A model generated the notes under the pieces. The model saw only the letters and a list, made by a program, of their open reading frames with translations, ran no database searches and was not told the origin of the DNA. A stretch of 64,000 nucleotides of DNA from the NCBI GenBank assembly GCA_035275065.1, contig DATENM010000028.1:62001-126000 (forward strand). Direction: 5' to 3'. The DNA comes from Blastocatellia bacterium. Lineage in GTDB: Bacteria; Acidobacteriota; Blastocatellia; UBA7656. Shown here one piece after another: positions 20,544 through 30,264 of this stretch (its first letter is position 1; every line of letters begins with the position of its first letter). The translations under genes were made by a program, and so were the position numbers.

Positions 20544-23500
20544 ATGGCAAACTTCTTCATCCGGCGGCCCATCGTCGCTATCGTCATTTCTATCCTGACC
20601 GTGATGTTCGGCAGCGTCGTCATCCGCGGGCTGTCGATTGAGCAGTATCCCTTTCTTGCGCCGCCGAACATCCGCGTCACCGGCACCTATCCGGGCGCGT
20701 CCGCCGAGGCCGTCGAACAGTCTGTGGCGACGCCCATCGAGCAGGAAGTAAACGGCGTTGACCGCATGATCTACCTGAAGTCGTCGAATACCTCGGACGG
20801 CCGCATGTTGCTGGACGTCAATTTCGAGGTCGGCACGGATCAGGATACCGCCAACGTGCTGACGCAGAACCGCGTTTCGACCGCCGCCGCGCGATTGCCG
20901 GCGGAGGTCAACCAGCAGGGTGTCACCGTTAAGAAGCAAAGTCCCAGCATCCTGATGGTGATCTCGCTCTTCTCGCCGAAAGATGCCTACGACGCCAACT
21001 TCCTGATTAACTACTGCGGCATCAACCTGCGCGACCAGATTCTGCGCATCCCGGGCATCGCCCAGGTTGATCTGTTCGGCGGCACCGATTACGGCATGCG
21101 GATATGGATACGTCCCGACCGCCTGGCCAAGCTCGGCCTGACGCCGTCGGATGTAATTTCGGCGATAAAAGAGCAGAACCTGCAAGCGCCTGCCGGCAAG
21201 GTCGGCGCCGCGCCGACGCCGAAAGATCAAGAGTACACCCAGACGCTGAGCGCGCCGGGCCGGCTGGTGACGACCGAAGAGTTCGAAAACATCATCATCC
21301 GCCAGACGGCGACCGGCGCGGTGGTGCGCGTCAAGGACATCGGGCGGGCAGAGCTTGGCTCGCAGGATTACAACTCCTTCGGGCGGCTCAACGGCAAGCC
21401 GGGCGGCGCGATGGCCGTCTACCTGCTGCCGGGCGCCAACCAGCTCAAGGCTGCCGAGACCATCTACGAAACCCTGGGTCACGCAAAGACGCTCTTCCCG
21501 CCCGACATGGATTACAAGATCGTCTACGACACGACGCCGGCGGTCGAAGCCTCGATCCACGAAATCTTGAAGACCTTCGTCGAGGCGTTGATCCTGGTGA
21601 CGCTGGTGGTCTTCATCTTTCTGCAAAACCTGCGCGCGACGATCATCCCGATGATCACGATCCCGGTCTCACTGATCGGCACGTTCATCTTCTTTCCGAT
21701 GCTGGGATTTTCGATCAACACGCTGTCGATGTTCGGCCTGGTGCTGGCCATCGGCATTGTCGTTGACGACGCCATCGTTGTGGTCGAGGCGGTCATCCAT
21801 CATCTTGAGCACGGCATGACGCCGAAGGAGGCGACCGTGCAGGCGATGAAGGAAGTCTCCGGCCCGGTCGTCGGCATCGCGTTGATTCTGTCGGCGGTCT
21901 TCGTGCCGGTGGCGTTGTTGGGCGGGCTGGTCGGCAGCATGTATAAGCAGTTCGCGCTGACCATCGCTATCTCTGTGCTGCTGTCGGCCTTCAACGCGCT
22001 GACGCTGACGCCGGCGCTCTGCGCGCTGATGCTCAAGTCGCCGAAGCCCATGCGCGGGCCGCTCGGCGCTTTCTTCCGCGGCTTCAACCGGGTGTTTGAC
22101 GTGACGACGAATGGCTATGTGAAAACGTCGCGCCTGCTCGTGCGCCGCGCCTTCCTGACCATCATCATCGTCGCCGGCGTGGCGGTCGGCGCGGGCTACT
22201 TCGCGCGGCAGATCCCCGCCGGCTTCATCCCCGACGAAGACCAGGGCATCTTCGGCGTCAACGTCCAGCTCCCGCCCGGCGCGTCGCTTGAGCGCACCAG
22301 TGTCGTGCTCAAGAAGGTCGAAGAGATTCTGGCGAAGACCGAAGGCGTAGACTCTTACCAGACCATTGGCGGCTATGGCGTGGTGACGAACACCTATCAG
22401 CCGAACTACGGCTCGCTCTTCGCTCGGCTTCATCCCTGGGAGGAACGCAAAACCGCAGAGTTGAAAGTTAAAGGCGTCATGGCAAAGCTCCAGCGCGAGT
22501 TCGCCGACATCCCCGAAGCGGTCATCTTCCCGTTCAACATCCCGACCCTGTCGGGGTTCGGCGCGGCCTCGGGCTTCAACTTCCTCATACAGGACCGCAG
22601 CGGCACGATGACGGTTCAGCAGCTCGGCGAAGAGATGCGCAAGTTCATCGCCGCCGGGCGACAACGGCCTGAGCTTGGCAACCTGTTCAGCTCGTTCGAC
22701 CCGAACTACCCGCAGGTCAAAGTCGAGCTCGACCGCGAGAAGGCGCGCACGCTGGGCGTCCCGGTCAACGAGGTATTTCAAACCATGTCGTCGGCAATGG
22801 GCGGCGCCTTCGTCAACGACTTCAACCGCTTCGGGCGGCTCTATCGCGTCTACGTCCAGGCCGAGGCGGCGAATCGATTAAAGGCGGAAGACATCGGCAG
22901 AATCTATGTGCGCTCGCAGACGACGAACTCGATGGTGCCGCTGTCGACGCTTCTGACCATCACAGACATTGCCGGGACCGAGCTGACGACGCGCTTCAAC
23001 CTGCTGCGCTCGGTCGAGCTTCAGGGATCGCCGGCGCGCGGCTACACCTCCGGGCAGGCGCTGGCGGCGCTTGAACAGATCTTTGCCGAGACCATGCCGA
23101 AAGAGATGGGCTTTTCCTACTCGTCGCTCTCTTACCAGGAAAAGATCGCGCCGCCGCCGGGGCCGACTCTCATCCTCGCCCTCCTCTGCGTCTTCCTGTT
23201 GCTGGCAGCCCTCTACGAGAGCTGGCGGCTGCCCTGGGCGGTGCTGCTGGGATCGCCGCTTGTGGCTCTGGGAGCCTTTTTCGGGGTGTGGCTGATGGGC
23301 TACGACAACAACGTCTATGTCCAGATCGGTCTGGTCATGCTGATCGGTCTGGCGGCCAAGAACGCCATCCTGATCGTCGAATTTGCCAAGGCCAAGCACG
23401 AGGAAGGCGTGGAGCTGGAAGAGGCCGCCTTGACCTCTGCGCGGCTGCGCTTCCGGCCCATCCTGATGACCGCCTTCGCTTTCATCCTCGGCGTCGTGCC

Positions 23501-23726
23501 GCTGATGCGAGCCAGCGGCGCGGGCGCGGGGGCGCAGAACGTGATGGGCACGGGCGTCTTCTGGGGCATGCTGGTCGCCACCTTCCTGGGCGTCTTCATC
23601 ATCCCCGGCAACTTCACCTTCGTCGAGAGCCTGGGCCGGCGCAAGCACAAGGCCATAGAGACGCCGCAAACGCCGTCGCCGCCCGCCGTGGTCATCGCCA
23701 AGGCTGCAAGAGGTGAACACCCATGA
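20544..23726 (+). CDS. RND efflux permease (HAE1 / AcrB-MexB type)
   Basis: 1060 residues, the normal length for a hydrophobe/amphiphile efflux RND pump. It starts MANFFIRRPIVAIVISILTV and has the two large periplasmic loops between TM1-TM2 and TM7-TM8 and twelve TM segments. The proton-relay Asp-Asp of TM4 is in GIVVDDAIVVVEAVIHHL, and the second half carries GLAAKNAILIVEFAKAKHEE. The trimer uses the proton gradient to expel substrates through the adaptor and outer-membrane factor encoded on either side. The start follows the adaptor stop by 3 nt and its stop overlaps the next start by 4 nt, so the three are translationally coupled. Confidence 0.96.
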   Translation: MANFFIRRPIVAIVISILTVMFGSVVIRGLSIEQYPFLAPPNIRVTGTYPGASAEAVEQSVATPIEQEVNGVDRMIYLKSSNTSDGRMLLDVNFEVGTDQDTANVLTQNRVSTAAARLPAEVNQQGVTVKKQSPSILMVISLFSPKDAYDANFLINYCGINLRDQILRIPGIAQVDLFGGTDYGMRIWIRPDRLAKLGLTPSDVISAIKEQNLQAPAGKVGAAPTPKDQEYTQTLSAPGRLVTTEEFENIIIRQTATGAVVRVKDIGRAELGSQDYNSFGRLNGKPGGAMAVYLLPGANQLKAAETIYETLGHAKTLFPPDMDYKIVYDTTPAVEASIHEILKTFVEALILVTLVVFIFLQNLRATIIPMITIPVSLIGTFIFFPMLGFSINTLSMFGLVLAIGIVVDDAIVVVEAVIHHLEHGMTPKEATVQAMKEVSGPVVGIALILSAVFVPVALLGGLVGSMYKQFALTIAISVLLSAFNALTLTPALCALMLKSPKPMRGPLGAFFRGFNRVFDVTTNGYVKTSRLLVRRAFLTIIIVAGVAVGAGYFARQIPAGFIPDEDQGIFGVNVQLPPGASLERTSVVLKKVEEILAKTEGVDSYQTIGGYGVVTNTYQPNYGSLFARLHPWEERKTAELKVKGVMAKLQREFADIPEAVIFPFNIPTLSGFGAASGFNFLIQDRSGTMTVQQLGEEMRKFIAAGRQRPELGNLFSSFDPNYPQVKVELDREKARTLGVPVNEVFQTMSSAMGGAFVNDFNRFGRLYRVYVQAEAANRLKAEDIGRIYVRSQTTNSMVPLSTLLTITDIAGTELTTRFNLLRSVELQGSPARGYTSGQALAALEQIFAETMPKEMGFSYSSLSYQEKIAPPPGPTLILALLCVFLLLAALYESWRLPWAVLLGSPLVALGAFFGVWLMGYDNNVYVQIGLVMLIGLAAKNAILIVEFAKAKHEEGVELEEAALTSARLRFRPILMTAFAFILGVVPLMRASGAGAGAQNVMGTGVFWGMLVATFLGVFIIPGNFTFVESLGRRKHKAIETPQTPSPPAVVIAKAARGEHP

Positions 23727-25141
23727 CTAAGCGATTGTTTGTCTTGCTTATCCTCTTCAGCTTTGCGAGCGCCTGTACGGTCGGCCCCAAGTATCAGCGA
23801 CCGCGGGTGCAGACGCCGGCAGTCTATCGCGGCGTTGCCGACCCGGCGGCCCAACCCGACCCGCAATCGCTCGCCGATGCCAAGTGGTTCGAGGTCTTCA
23901 AAGACGATCAGCTCCAGCGGTTGATTCGTGATGCGCTCGCGAGCAACTACGACCTGCGCGAAGCGGTCGCGCGCATCAACGCCGCCCAGGCCAATTACGG
24001 CATCACCCGCTCCGAGCAGTTCCCAACGATAGGCGGCAGCACCGATGCGACGACGAGCCGCATCTCAAAAAGCGGCTCGGTGAACCTGCCCGAAACCTTA
24101 CCCATCCAGCGCGACCGCACCTTCGGCGGCGTCCTGCTCAACCTGCTGACCTTCGAGGTTGATGTATGGGGCCGTCTGCGGCGGGCGACCGAAGCGGCGC
24201 GCGCCGAGTTGCTGGCGAGCGAAGAAACGCGCAAAGCCGTTATCACCACGCTGGTCAGCGACGTGGCGACGGCTTACTTCAACTTGCGCGAGCTGGACTA
24301 CGAGCTTGAGGTGGCGCATCGCACGCTGACGTCGCGCCAGGAGTCCCTACGCATCATCAAGCTGAGGCAAGAGCGCGGCGTGTCGAACATGCTCGAAGTG
24401 CGGCAGGCCGAGCAGCTCGTCTACAGCGCGACGGAGGTCATCCCGGCGACCGAGCGCGCCATCGAGCAGCAGGAGAACTTTATCAATTTCCTGCTTGGCA
24501 AAAACCCGGCAGGCGTCGCCAGAGGGCTCGGCCTGACCGAACAGCAGATGCCGCCGGCAGTGCCCGCCGGCCTGGCCTCGGACCTGATCGAACGCCGCCC
24601 CGACATTCGCGCCGCCGAACAGAACTTGATCGCTGCTAACGCAGAGATCGGCGTCGCCAAAGCGGCGTACTTTCCGCGCATCACGCTGACCGGGTATCTG
24701 GGCTTCGAGACCGCGCAGCTCACCAGGCTGTTCAGCGGTGACCGCAGCCTCTGGGCGTTTACGCCGGAAGTGACCCAGCCGATCTTCACCGCCGGTCGCC
24801 TGCGCTCGAACGTGCGCCTGACGAAGGCCCAGCGCGAGATTTTCCTGATCGATTACGAGCGCACCATCCAGAATGCCTTCCGCGAAGTGTCGGATTCGCT
24901 GGTCGCTTATCGCAAGGTCAAAGAGGTGCGCGCGCAGCGCACGCTGTTGGTCGAAACGCTTCAAGACCGTTCGCGCCTCGCCTACATGCGTTACAACGGC
25001 GGCGTCTCGAATCTGCTTGAGGCGCTCGACGCCGACAGGGACCTCTTCGACGCCGAGCTGAGCCTTGCCCAGGCGCACCGTGATGAGCTGTTGACGGTGG
25101 TGCAACTTTACAAGGCGCTCGGCGGCGGCTGGCAGCTATGA
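23723..25141 (+). CDS. Outer-membrane efflux channel lipoprotein (NodT / OprM family)
   Basis: 472 residues. A short signal ends in a lipobox (FSFASACTVGPKYQRP), so the Cys is probably lipidated. The mature protein shows the internal duplication of TolC-type channels: two coiled-coil halves with LLNLLTFEVDVWGRLRRATE and the periplasmic-tip motif DLIERRPDIRAAEQNLIAAN, then ITLTGYLGFETAQL. It completes the tripartite RND pump with the two preceding genes. The ATGA overlap with the permease stop supports co-translation. Confidence 0.95.
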   Translation: MTKRLFVLLILFSFASACTVGPKYQRPRVQTPAVYRGVADPAAQPDPQSLADAKWFEVFKDDQLQRLIRDALASNYDLREAVARINAAQANYGITRSEQFPTIGGSTDATTSRISKSGSVNLPETLPIQRDRTFGGVLLNLLTFEVDVWGRLRRATEAARAELLASEETRKAVITTLVSDVATAYFNLRELDYELEVAHRTLTSRQESLRIIKLRQERGVSNMLEVRQAEQLVYSATEVIPATERAIEQQENFINFLLGKNPAGVARGLGLTEQQMPPAVPAGLASDLIERRPDIRAAEQNLIAANAEIGVAKAAYFPRITLTGYLGFETAQLTRLFSGDRSLWAFTPEVTQPIFTAGRLRSNVRLTKAQREIFLIDYERTIQNAFREVSDSLVAYRKVKEVRAQRTLLVETLQDRSRLAYMRYNGGVSNLLEALDADRDLFDAELSLAQAHRDELLTVVQLYKALGGGWQL

Positions 25142-25243
25142 AGGAACGAGGCGACAAAGGCCCGCGGCTCGATGGCTCGGAAAGGAAACGCAGATGTTTC
25201 GTTGACGGCGCGAGCCAGCGGGATCACTGGAGGAACTGTAGCG

Positions 25244-26242
25244 ATGAGTTTTGCTCTTGAAGAAAGCGAACCGATTCCCGCCGCGGTCAGACGCCTGGCC
25301 ATCGAGCAGATCGCCCTGGCCCAGAGCCATCTCGGCACGGCTTCCGGCAACCTTAACGAAGCGGTTCACGCGACGCGGCAGTGTTTGAAGCGGCTGCGGG
25401 CGCTGGTCGCGCTGGTGCGCGGCGAGCTGGGCGGCAAGGTATTCGAGCGCGAGTGGAATTGTTATCGCAGCGGCGGGCGCTTGCTTGCCGGCGGACGGGA
25501 TGCGGCGGTCGTGGTCGAGACTTTCGATGCGCTCATCCGGCGATATGCCGACGAGCTTGACCCGGAGTCATTCGCCGCCGAGCGCGCTTTTTTGGAGCAG
25601 CGCCGCGACGCGCGGCTCAAGATCATGGTCGAGGAGGGGGCACTACAAAAGGTCGCGGAACTGCTGGCCGCGGCGCGCGACCGCGTTGATGGCTGGCCAT
25701 TGAAGCATTCAGGCTTTAAGGCGCTAGGCGACGGCCTGCGGCGCTCGTACGGCGCTGGCCGTCAGGGCCAGCGCCGCGTCATCCGGCACCCCAGCCCGGC
25801 CAACTTTCACGACTGGCGGCGGCCCGCCAAGCTGCTGTGGCATCAGTTACAAATCATCACGCCCATCTGGCCACCGGTGCTGAACGCCCATGCCGGCGAG
25901 TTGCGCAACCTGTCCGATTGGCTGAATGAAAATCACGACCTCGACGCCCTGCGTCAGCCGGCGCTGTGGGCCGAGTTTGCCACGCCACCGCGCGACCCGC
26001 AGGCGCTCATCGCCTTAGTTGACCGCCGCTGCCGCGACCTCGAAGCCCAGGCCGTGCCGTTAGGGGAGCGGCTCTACGGCGAGCGCCGGCGCTGGTTTTG
26101 TGCGCGGCTTGAGCGTTACTGGCAGGCGTGGGAGCACGCCGAACAGAGCGCCGCGATAATGGCCGGCGCGGCCGAGACAATGGTTGTCGCGGCGGCGGCG
26201 GCGCTGCCGCCGATCTTACGAACCTTACCGGAGCATGCATGA
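25244..26242 (+). CDS. CHAD-domain protein
   Basis: 332 residues from the ATG at 25244, with GGAGGAA ten bases upstream; an upstream in-frame ATG at 25172 lacks a ribosome site. The sequence has the conserved His/Arg/Lys-rich helices of CHAD domains (NEAVHATRQCLKRLRALVAL, NFHDWRRPAKLLWHQLQI, LSDWLNENHDLDALR), which in known members bind inorganic polyphosphate. No triphosphate-tunnel domain is fused to it. Its stop overlaps the next gene's start (ATGA), linking it to the SpoIIE-type phosphatase, and it lies about 100 nt after the efflux channel gene, so it may extend that operon. Confidence 0.85.
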   Translation: MSFALEESEPIPAAVRRLAIEQIALAQSHLGTASGNLNEAVHATRQCLKRLRALVALVRGELGGKVFEREWNCYRSGGRLLAGGRDAAVVVETFDALIRRYADELDPESFAAERAFLEQRRDARLKIMVEEGALQKVAELLAAARDRVDGWPLKHSGFKALGDGLRRSYGAGRQGQRRVIRHPSPANFHDWRRPAKLLWHQLQIITPIWPPVLNAHAGELRNLSDWLNENHDLDALRQPALWAEFATPPRDPQALIALVDRRCRDLEAQAVPLGERLYGERRRWFCARLERYWQAWEHAEQSAAIMAGAAETMVVAAAAALPPILRTLPEHA

Positions 26243-27618
26243 CTGAAGAGACTATCGAGACCAGGGCCTTTCAACGCGCCGCGCTGAGCAGCGAGTCGCA
26301 TCGCATCATCGGGCTGCTGTGGATCCTCGGCGCCTTGATGATCGCCGTGATCGCCAACAACATCGCCAGCGGGCAGACGGCGCTGCTTTACGTGCAGACA
26401 CTGGCGCTCGGGCTGACCATCGCCTGCGAGATTTTCACGCTGGCGGCGGTCAATCGGGCGCTGCGCACCAACGAGCGCGTGCCGCGGATCATCTGGCTCA
26501 TCGACGTGTTGATCGATAGCGGGCTGCCGACGCTTGCCCTGCTGCTGCTCATCAACAGCCGCTACATGGACCCTTACCAGGCGCTGGTCGCGCCCGCCGT
26601 GCTTCTCTATTTCCTATTCATCAGCCTTTCCACGTTGCGGCTCAATCCGAGCCTTTCCGTTTTGACGGGCCTGCTTTCGGCTCTGGGCTATCTCGCCGTC
26701 AGCGCCCACGTGGCGGGGCTGTATTCAGGGCCGGATGCCGGCTCGTCCGCTATTCCACTGGTCACGTTCATCTACGCCGGCTTGATCCTGATCGGCGGCA
26801 TCGTCTCGGCGGTCGTCGCCAGCCAGATTCGCCACCACGTTTTCGCCGCGTTGCGCAAGGCCGAGTTGCAGAGAGAGCTAGAGCGTGTGCATAACGCCCT
26901 CGACATCGCCCGCTCGATTCAGCAGGGCCTGCTGCCCAGTCGCCAGCCGGACCTCGGCGGCTTCGAGCTGGCCGGCTGGAATCAGCCCGCCGAACAGACC
27001 GGCGGCGATTACTTTGATTGGCAGACGCTGCCGGACGGGCGGGTCGCCGTCAGTCTCGGCGACGCGAGCGGCCACGGCATCGGGCCGGCGCTGGTCACCG
27101 CCTCGTGCCGCGCTTATGCACGGGCCAGTTTTCTTTCCGGCGGCACAGACGGCCTGCTCGACAGACTCAACCGGCTGCTGGCCGAAGACCTTCCCGCAAA
27201 CCGCTTCGTCACCTACGCGGTCGTCCTTCTCAGCCCCTTCGGCTCGCATGTGAAAGTCCTCTCCGCCGGCCAGGGGCCAATACTCTGGTATCGCCATGCC
27301 GACGACAAGATCGAGAATCTTGAGGCTCAGGGCATCCCCCTGGGCCTGATGACCGGCGTCAAGTATGGCCGCGCCAGCGAAGTCCGTCTGGCGCCGAACG
27401 ACCTGCTGGTGCTGGTTACCGATGGCTTTTACGAATGGGCGAACCCCGACGACGAAGAGTTCGGGCTGGCCCGGCTGGAAGCGGTCATCCGCGAATGCCG
27501 CGACTGCCCGGCTCAGGAAGTCATTGTGCGCTTGCGTTCAGCCGTCGCCAGTTTCTGCCGGGGGACCGAGCAGATGGACGACTTGACCGCGGTGATCCTC
27601 AAACGCAAACCGGCATGA
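26239..27618 (+). CDS. Membrane-bound SpoIIE/PP2C-type serine phosphatase
   Basis: 459 residues from the ATG at 26239, which overlaps the CHAD stop by 4 nt. Six hydrophobic helices occupy about residues 20-205 (RIIGLLWILGALMIAVIANN through ILIGGIVSAVVAS), then a short coiled coil (KAELQRELERVHNALDIAR), and a SpoIIE domain from about 230: IQQGLLPSRQPDLGGFELAG, ETGGDYFDW-like QTGGDYFDWQ, SLGDASGHGIGPALV, VTDGFYEWANPDDEEFG, QMDDLTAVILKRK. The metal-binding Asp residues are in place. Such enzymes usually dephosphorylate anti-sigma-factor antagonists; none is encoded in the window. What the membrane part senses is unknown. Confidence 0.9.
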   Translation: MTEETIETRAFQRAALSSESHRIIGLLWILGALMIAVIANNIASGQTALLYVQTLALGLTIACEIFTLAAVNRALRTNERVPRIIWLIDVLIDSGLPTLALLLLINSRYMDPYQALVAPAVLLYFLFISLSTLRLNPSLSVLTGLLSALGYLAVSAHVAGLYSGPDAGSSAIPLVTFIYAGLILIGGIVSAVVASQIRHHVFAALRKAELQRELERVHNALDIARSIQQGLLPSRQPDLGGFELAGWNQPAEQTGGDYFDWQTLPDGRVAVSLGDASGHGIGPALVTASCRAYARASFLSGGTDGLLDRLNRLLAEDLPANRFVTYAVVLLSPFGSHVKVLSAGQGPILWYRHADDKIENLEAQGIPLGLMTGVKYGRASEVRLAPNDLLVLVTDGFYEWANPDDEEFGLARLEAVIRECRDCPAQEVIVRLRSAVASFCRGTEQMDDLTAVILKRKPA

Positions 27619-27673
27619 CGCGAGTCAGCAGCCGGCGCCCGCAGGCCAGGCGAGCCACCAGGAGGTTGCAATC

Positions 27674-29116
27674 ATGAGCAAGACCACTTCAGTTCCGAAA
27701 GAAGATGCGTTGCAGACCGTTTCTCGATTACTCGACATCGGCAAGCTCGACACGCTTTACCGCGACCTTTACCTGCAAAGGGCCTATGAGTTGATGGAGC
27801 CGTCGCTCTCCTACGCGCACTACACGCAGATCAAAGAGAGCCTCGCCTCGCTCGGATGGGTCGAGCGCCAGTTGAAGGCCGCCGTCGAGCGCGGCGACTG
27901 GGCGAAGACGCGCGAGCTGACGGAACGGGTCCGCGCCCTCAAAGGGACGGCGGCGGCGGGCGGCGACCGCATGCGCATCGCCGCGACGCTTTACGAAGAG
28001 GCGGCAGACATCCCGATTGATCCCTTCTCGCCCGGCCTGCACGCCTTCGTCGGCGGCTCGACGCAGCGGCTCCAGCAGATGCAGGATCAGGCCATCGAGC
28101 AGCTGGCGACGCTTCAGCGCCTCGACCCGGCCCGCAAGGATTTCTACAAGCGCCGCGGCAGCGCCTTTCAAACGCTTTCGGTCAAAGCGCCCGCCGCCGA
28201 CCAGCCTCAGGAGAAGAAGCCGACCGTCACCGCCGCGCAGCTTCAGCAGCAAGCCCTTGAGGCGCTCGAATCCGGCAACCTCTCGCAACTCGATCAGGTG
28301 GCGCGGCAGTTGATGGAGAAGCCCACCGCGGAGGAAGCCAAACAGGAGCCCGCCGAGATCAAGCTGGCCGAGGCCGCGGAACTCGGCGACGACCTGCTCT
28401 ACGAGTTTTCGCCGGCGACGCTTGCAGCCGCCAGCCGCTTCGGGCTCGTGCCGGCGCGCACCGCGTCGCGCCGCCAACTGGCTTATCTCATGCCGCACCG
28501 CTGGCAGCCGCAGTTCCTGAAGGAAGCGGTCAAGCTGAGGTCGAAAGATCAGATCGAGCGGCTGCCTTACCCTGCCGACACCGCCGACCCGCAGAAGGCG
28601 GCCATCGAGTTCTTCCTGCTCAACCCGTTCATTACTTCGGGCGGCACGCGCTACGAGGTCTGTCTGGTCGTCGAAGACCTGCTGCTTGAGGACTTCGACG
28701 AGCCGGAGCCGAAGACGAAGCTGCCGCGCACAGACTTGTTGGCGGCGCTCGGCCTTGAGAGCCGCTGGGGGCTGTCGCGCATAGACATCGAGAACGCGCT
28801 CGTCCGGCATGGCCCGCGCCTTCTGCGAGACGAGCTGGCGCTCGACCCCGAAGCCTTCCGCCTGGTGGCCATACCGGCAGACCTCTACACGCATCTGGCC
28901 GCGAGCCACGGCTGGGGGCAGCAAGAGATGTGGACGCATTTCGATGGCTACCGCGTGCGCGAAGACGGTAAGTTGCACGCCCTGGCCGGGGGCGACCAGC
29001 GATTCGGCGGCACCCACGACGTGGTCAGCTTTAACCCGGCTTACACGCAAGAGAAAGTGCTGGCGCGCTTCGCGGTCGTGCAACGCCGGCGGATGATGAC
29101 CTGGCACCGGAATTGA
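27674..29116 (+). CDS. Cytoplasmic protein of unknown function in a phosphatase gene cluster
   Basis: 480 residues with AGGAGG nine bases before the ATG. There is no signal peptide or membrane helix. The first 250 residues are helical (HYTQIKESLASLGWVERQLK, QQQALEALESGNLSQLDQVA); the second half is mixed and contains EFFLLNPFITSGGTRYEVCL and EMWTHFDGYRVREDGKLHAL. I do not recognise a family. It lies between a SpoIIE-type phosphatase and a PP2C phosphatase on the same strand, which suggests a role in the same signalling unit. The sequence is well formed and the frame uninterrupted. Confidence 0.7.
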   Translation: MSKTTSVPKEDALQTVSRLLDIGKLDTLYRDLYLQRAYELMEPSLSYAHYTQIKESLASLGWVERQLKAAVERGDWAKTRELTERVRALKGTAAAGGDRMRIAATLYEEAADIPIDPFSPGLHAFVGGSTQRLQQMQDQAIEQLATLQRLDPARKDFYKRRGSAFQTLSVKAPAADQPQEKKPTVTAAQLQQQALEALESGNLSQLDQVARQLMEKPTAEEAKQEPAEIKLAEAAELGDDLLYEFSPATLAAASRFGLVPARTASRRQLAYLMPHRWQPQFLKEAVKLRSKDQIERLPYPADTADPQKAAIEFFLLNPFITSGGTRYEVCLVVEDLLLEDFDEPEPKTKLPRTDLLAALGLESRWGLSRIDIENALVRHGPRLLRDELALDPEAFRLVAIPADLYTHLAASHGWGQQEMWTHFDGYRVREDGKLHALAGGDQRFGGTHDVVSFNPAYTQEKVLARFAVVQRRRMMTWHRN

Positions 29117-29131
29117 CTGGCCAGCCGCGCC

Positions 29132-29218
29132 GGTAGCGCAAGGCGGTTAGCTTGCGCGAGTCCTGGCGCAAGCTAACCGCCTTGCGCTACTTGGCAAACG
29201 CAATCGAAAACCTCTCTA
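29132..29218. repeat. Dispersed hairpin repeat, copy 7 (perfect 25-bp hairpin)
   Basis: gtagcgcaaggcggttagct... and its exact reverse complement face each other with an 8-nt loop (gagtcctg), followed by the outer arm acgcaatcgaaaacctct. It directly precedes the PP2C ribosome site. Confidence 0.8.
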
Positions 29219-29229
29219 AGGAGATCCGT

Positions 29230-30159
29230 GTGAAGCAAGATGATGATGTCATAGAAGTGCGCGAGCCGTTTGAATCGGGTCAGGCCGCTGCCGCCGCGCC
29301 GGCGATGGCGACGACCACTTCTTCCCTTTTCCGAGTGGATATTGCGGCGCGCTCACATCCGGGCAACCTCGCCCGCCTCAACGAGGACCACTACCTCGTC
29401 GTGCGCGTCGAGCGGTCTCTGCAAACCGTATTGTCCAACCTGCCTGAGTCTATATTGCCGCGCCGTTTTGACGAGACGGCTCACGGGATGTTGGTCGCTG
29501 ACGGCCTTGGCGGGATGCCTGCGGGCAACGTCGCCAGCGCGGCGGCCATCTCTAAGCTGGTCGAATTGGCGGTGAACACGCCCGACTGGATCATGCGAAT
29601 GAGCCGGCGAAAAGCGACGGTGGTCAAGCAACGGATGGTTGAGCGCTTCCGCAAGGTGGATGAAGCCCTGCGGCAGAACGCCGACGACGAGTCGGGAATA
29701 ACCGGCATGAGCACCATAACGGTGGCTTTAAGCCTCGGCCCCGACCTTTTTCTTGCGCACCTCGGCGACTCGCGCGCTTATCTGCTGCGCGGCGACAAGT
29801 TCCGCCAGTTGACGCGCGACCACACGCTGGCCCAGGCGATGATTGACGCCGGCATTGGCGAAGCGGAAAACGCCCTGGTGCGCGGCATGCGCCGGGTGTT
29901 AACAGCGGCGCTCGGCATGGCGCAGGCGCAAGTCGAGCCGGAGGTCCAGCATCTGCAACTCCAAGATGGCGATCAGTTGCTGCTTTGCACAGACGGCCTC
30001 ATCGAGGCTATAGACGAGGGAGTGATCGAGTCTATCGTGCGTCGCGCCGGCTCAGCCGCCGAAGCGTGCGAAGGGTTGATCGAGGCCGCCCTGAACAACA
30101 ACGGCGCTGACAACGTCACCGTCATCGTCGCGCGCTATGGCTTCCCGCAACCCGCTTGA
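29230..30159 (+). CDS. PP2C-family serine/threonine phosphatase
   Basis: 309 residues from the GTG at 29230, chosen because AAGGAG ends six bases upstream; the frame extends further up only through the hairpin repeat. PP2C motifs run in order: RSHPGNLARLNEDHYLVV (motif 1), MLVADGLGGMPAGN (Asp-Gly metal site), FLAHLGDSRAYLLRGDKFRQ, LTRDHTLAQAMI, LLLCTDGLIEAI and NGADNVTVIVARY. It is soluble, with a short disordered N-terminus. It should remove phosphate from Ser/Thr of cytoplasmic proteins. The FHA protein gene at 30878 and the SpoIIE phosphatase at 26239 make this a phospho-Ser/Thr signalling neighbourhood, although no kinase is in the window. Confidence 0.93.
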   Translation: MKQDDDVIEVREPFESGQAAAAAPAMATTTSSLFRVDIAARSHPGNLARLNEDHYLVVRVERSLQTVLSNLPESILPRRFDETAHGMLVADGLGGMPAGNVASAAAISKLVELAVNTPDWIMRMSRRKATVVKQRMVERFRKVDEALRQNADDESGITGMSTITVALSLGPDLFLAHLGDSRAYLLRGDKFRQLTRDHTLAQAMIDAGIGEAENALVRGMRRVLTAALGMAQAQVEPEVQHLQLQDGDQLLLCTDGLIEAIDEGVIESIVRRAGSAAEACEGLIEAALNNNGADNVTVIVARYGFPQPA

Positions 30160-30172
30160 AGGCGACCGCCGC

Positions 30173-30196
30173 GAGACCCGGCGCGCGCCGGGTTTC
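30173..30196 (+). terminator. Hairpin after the PP2C gene, terminator-like
   Basis: A 10-bp stem built on cccggc/gccggg with a 4-nt loop, 14 nt after the stop codon; the T run is short (TTT inside the stem), so strength is uncertain. Confidence 0.5.
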
Positions 30197-30264
30197 GGTT
30201 ATCGGCAGGCGGCTATGGCTCGCCGCTGCTAGCCTGGCTTCGCAGGGTTTGGCAGAGGGCCATG

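Noticed and set aside
20490..22781. Two minus-strand ORFs of about 370-380 codons
   Set aside because: Antisense to the RND permease; His/Arg/Gln-rich shadow sequence.
27728..29107. 459-codon minus-strand ORF
   Set aside because: Antisense to the 480-residue unknown protein, which has a better ribosome site and plausible composition; the antisense frame is Arg/Leu/Gly-rich noise.
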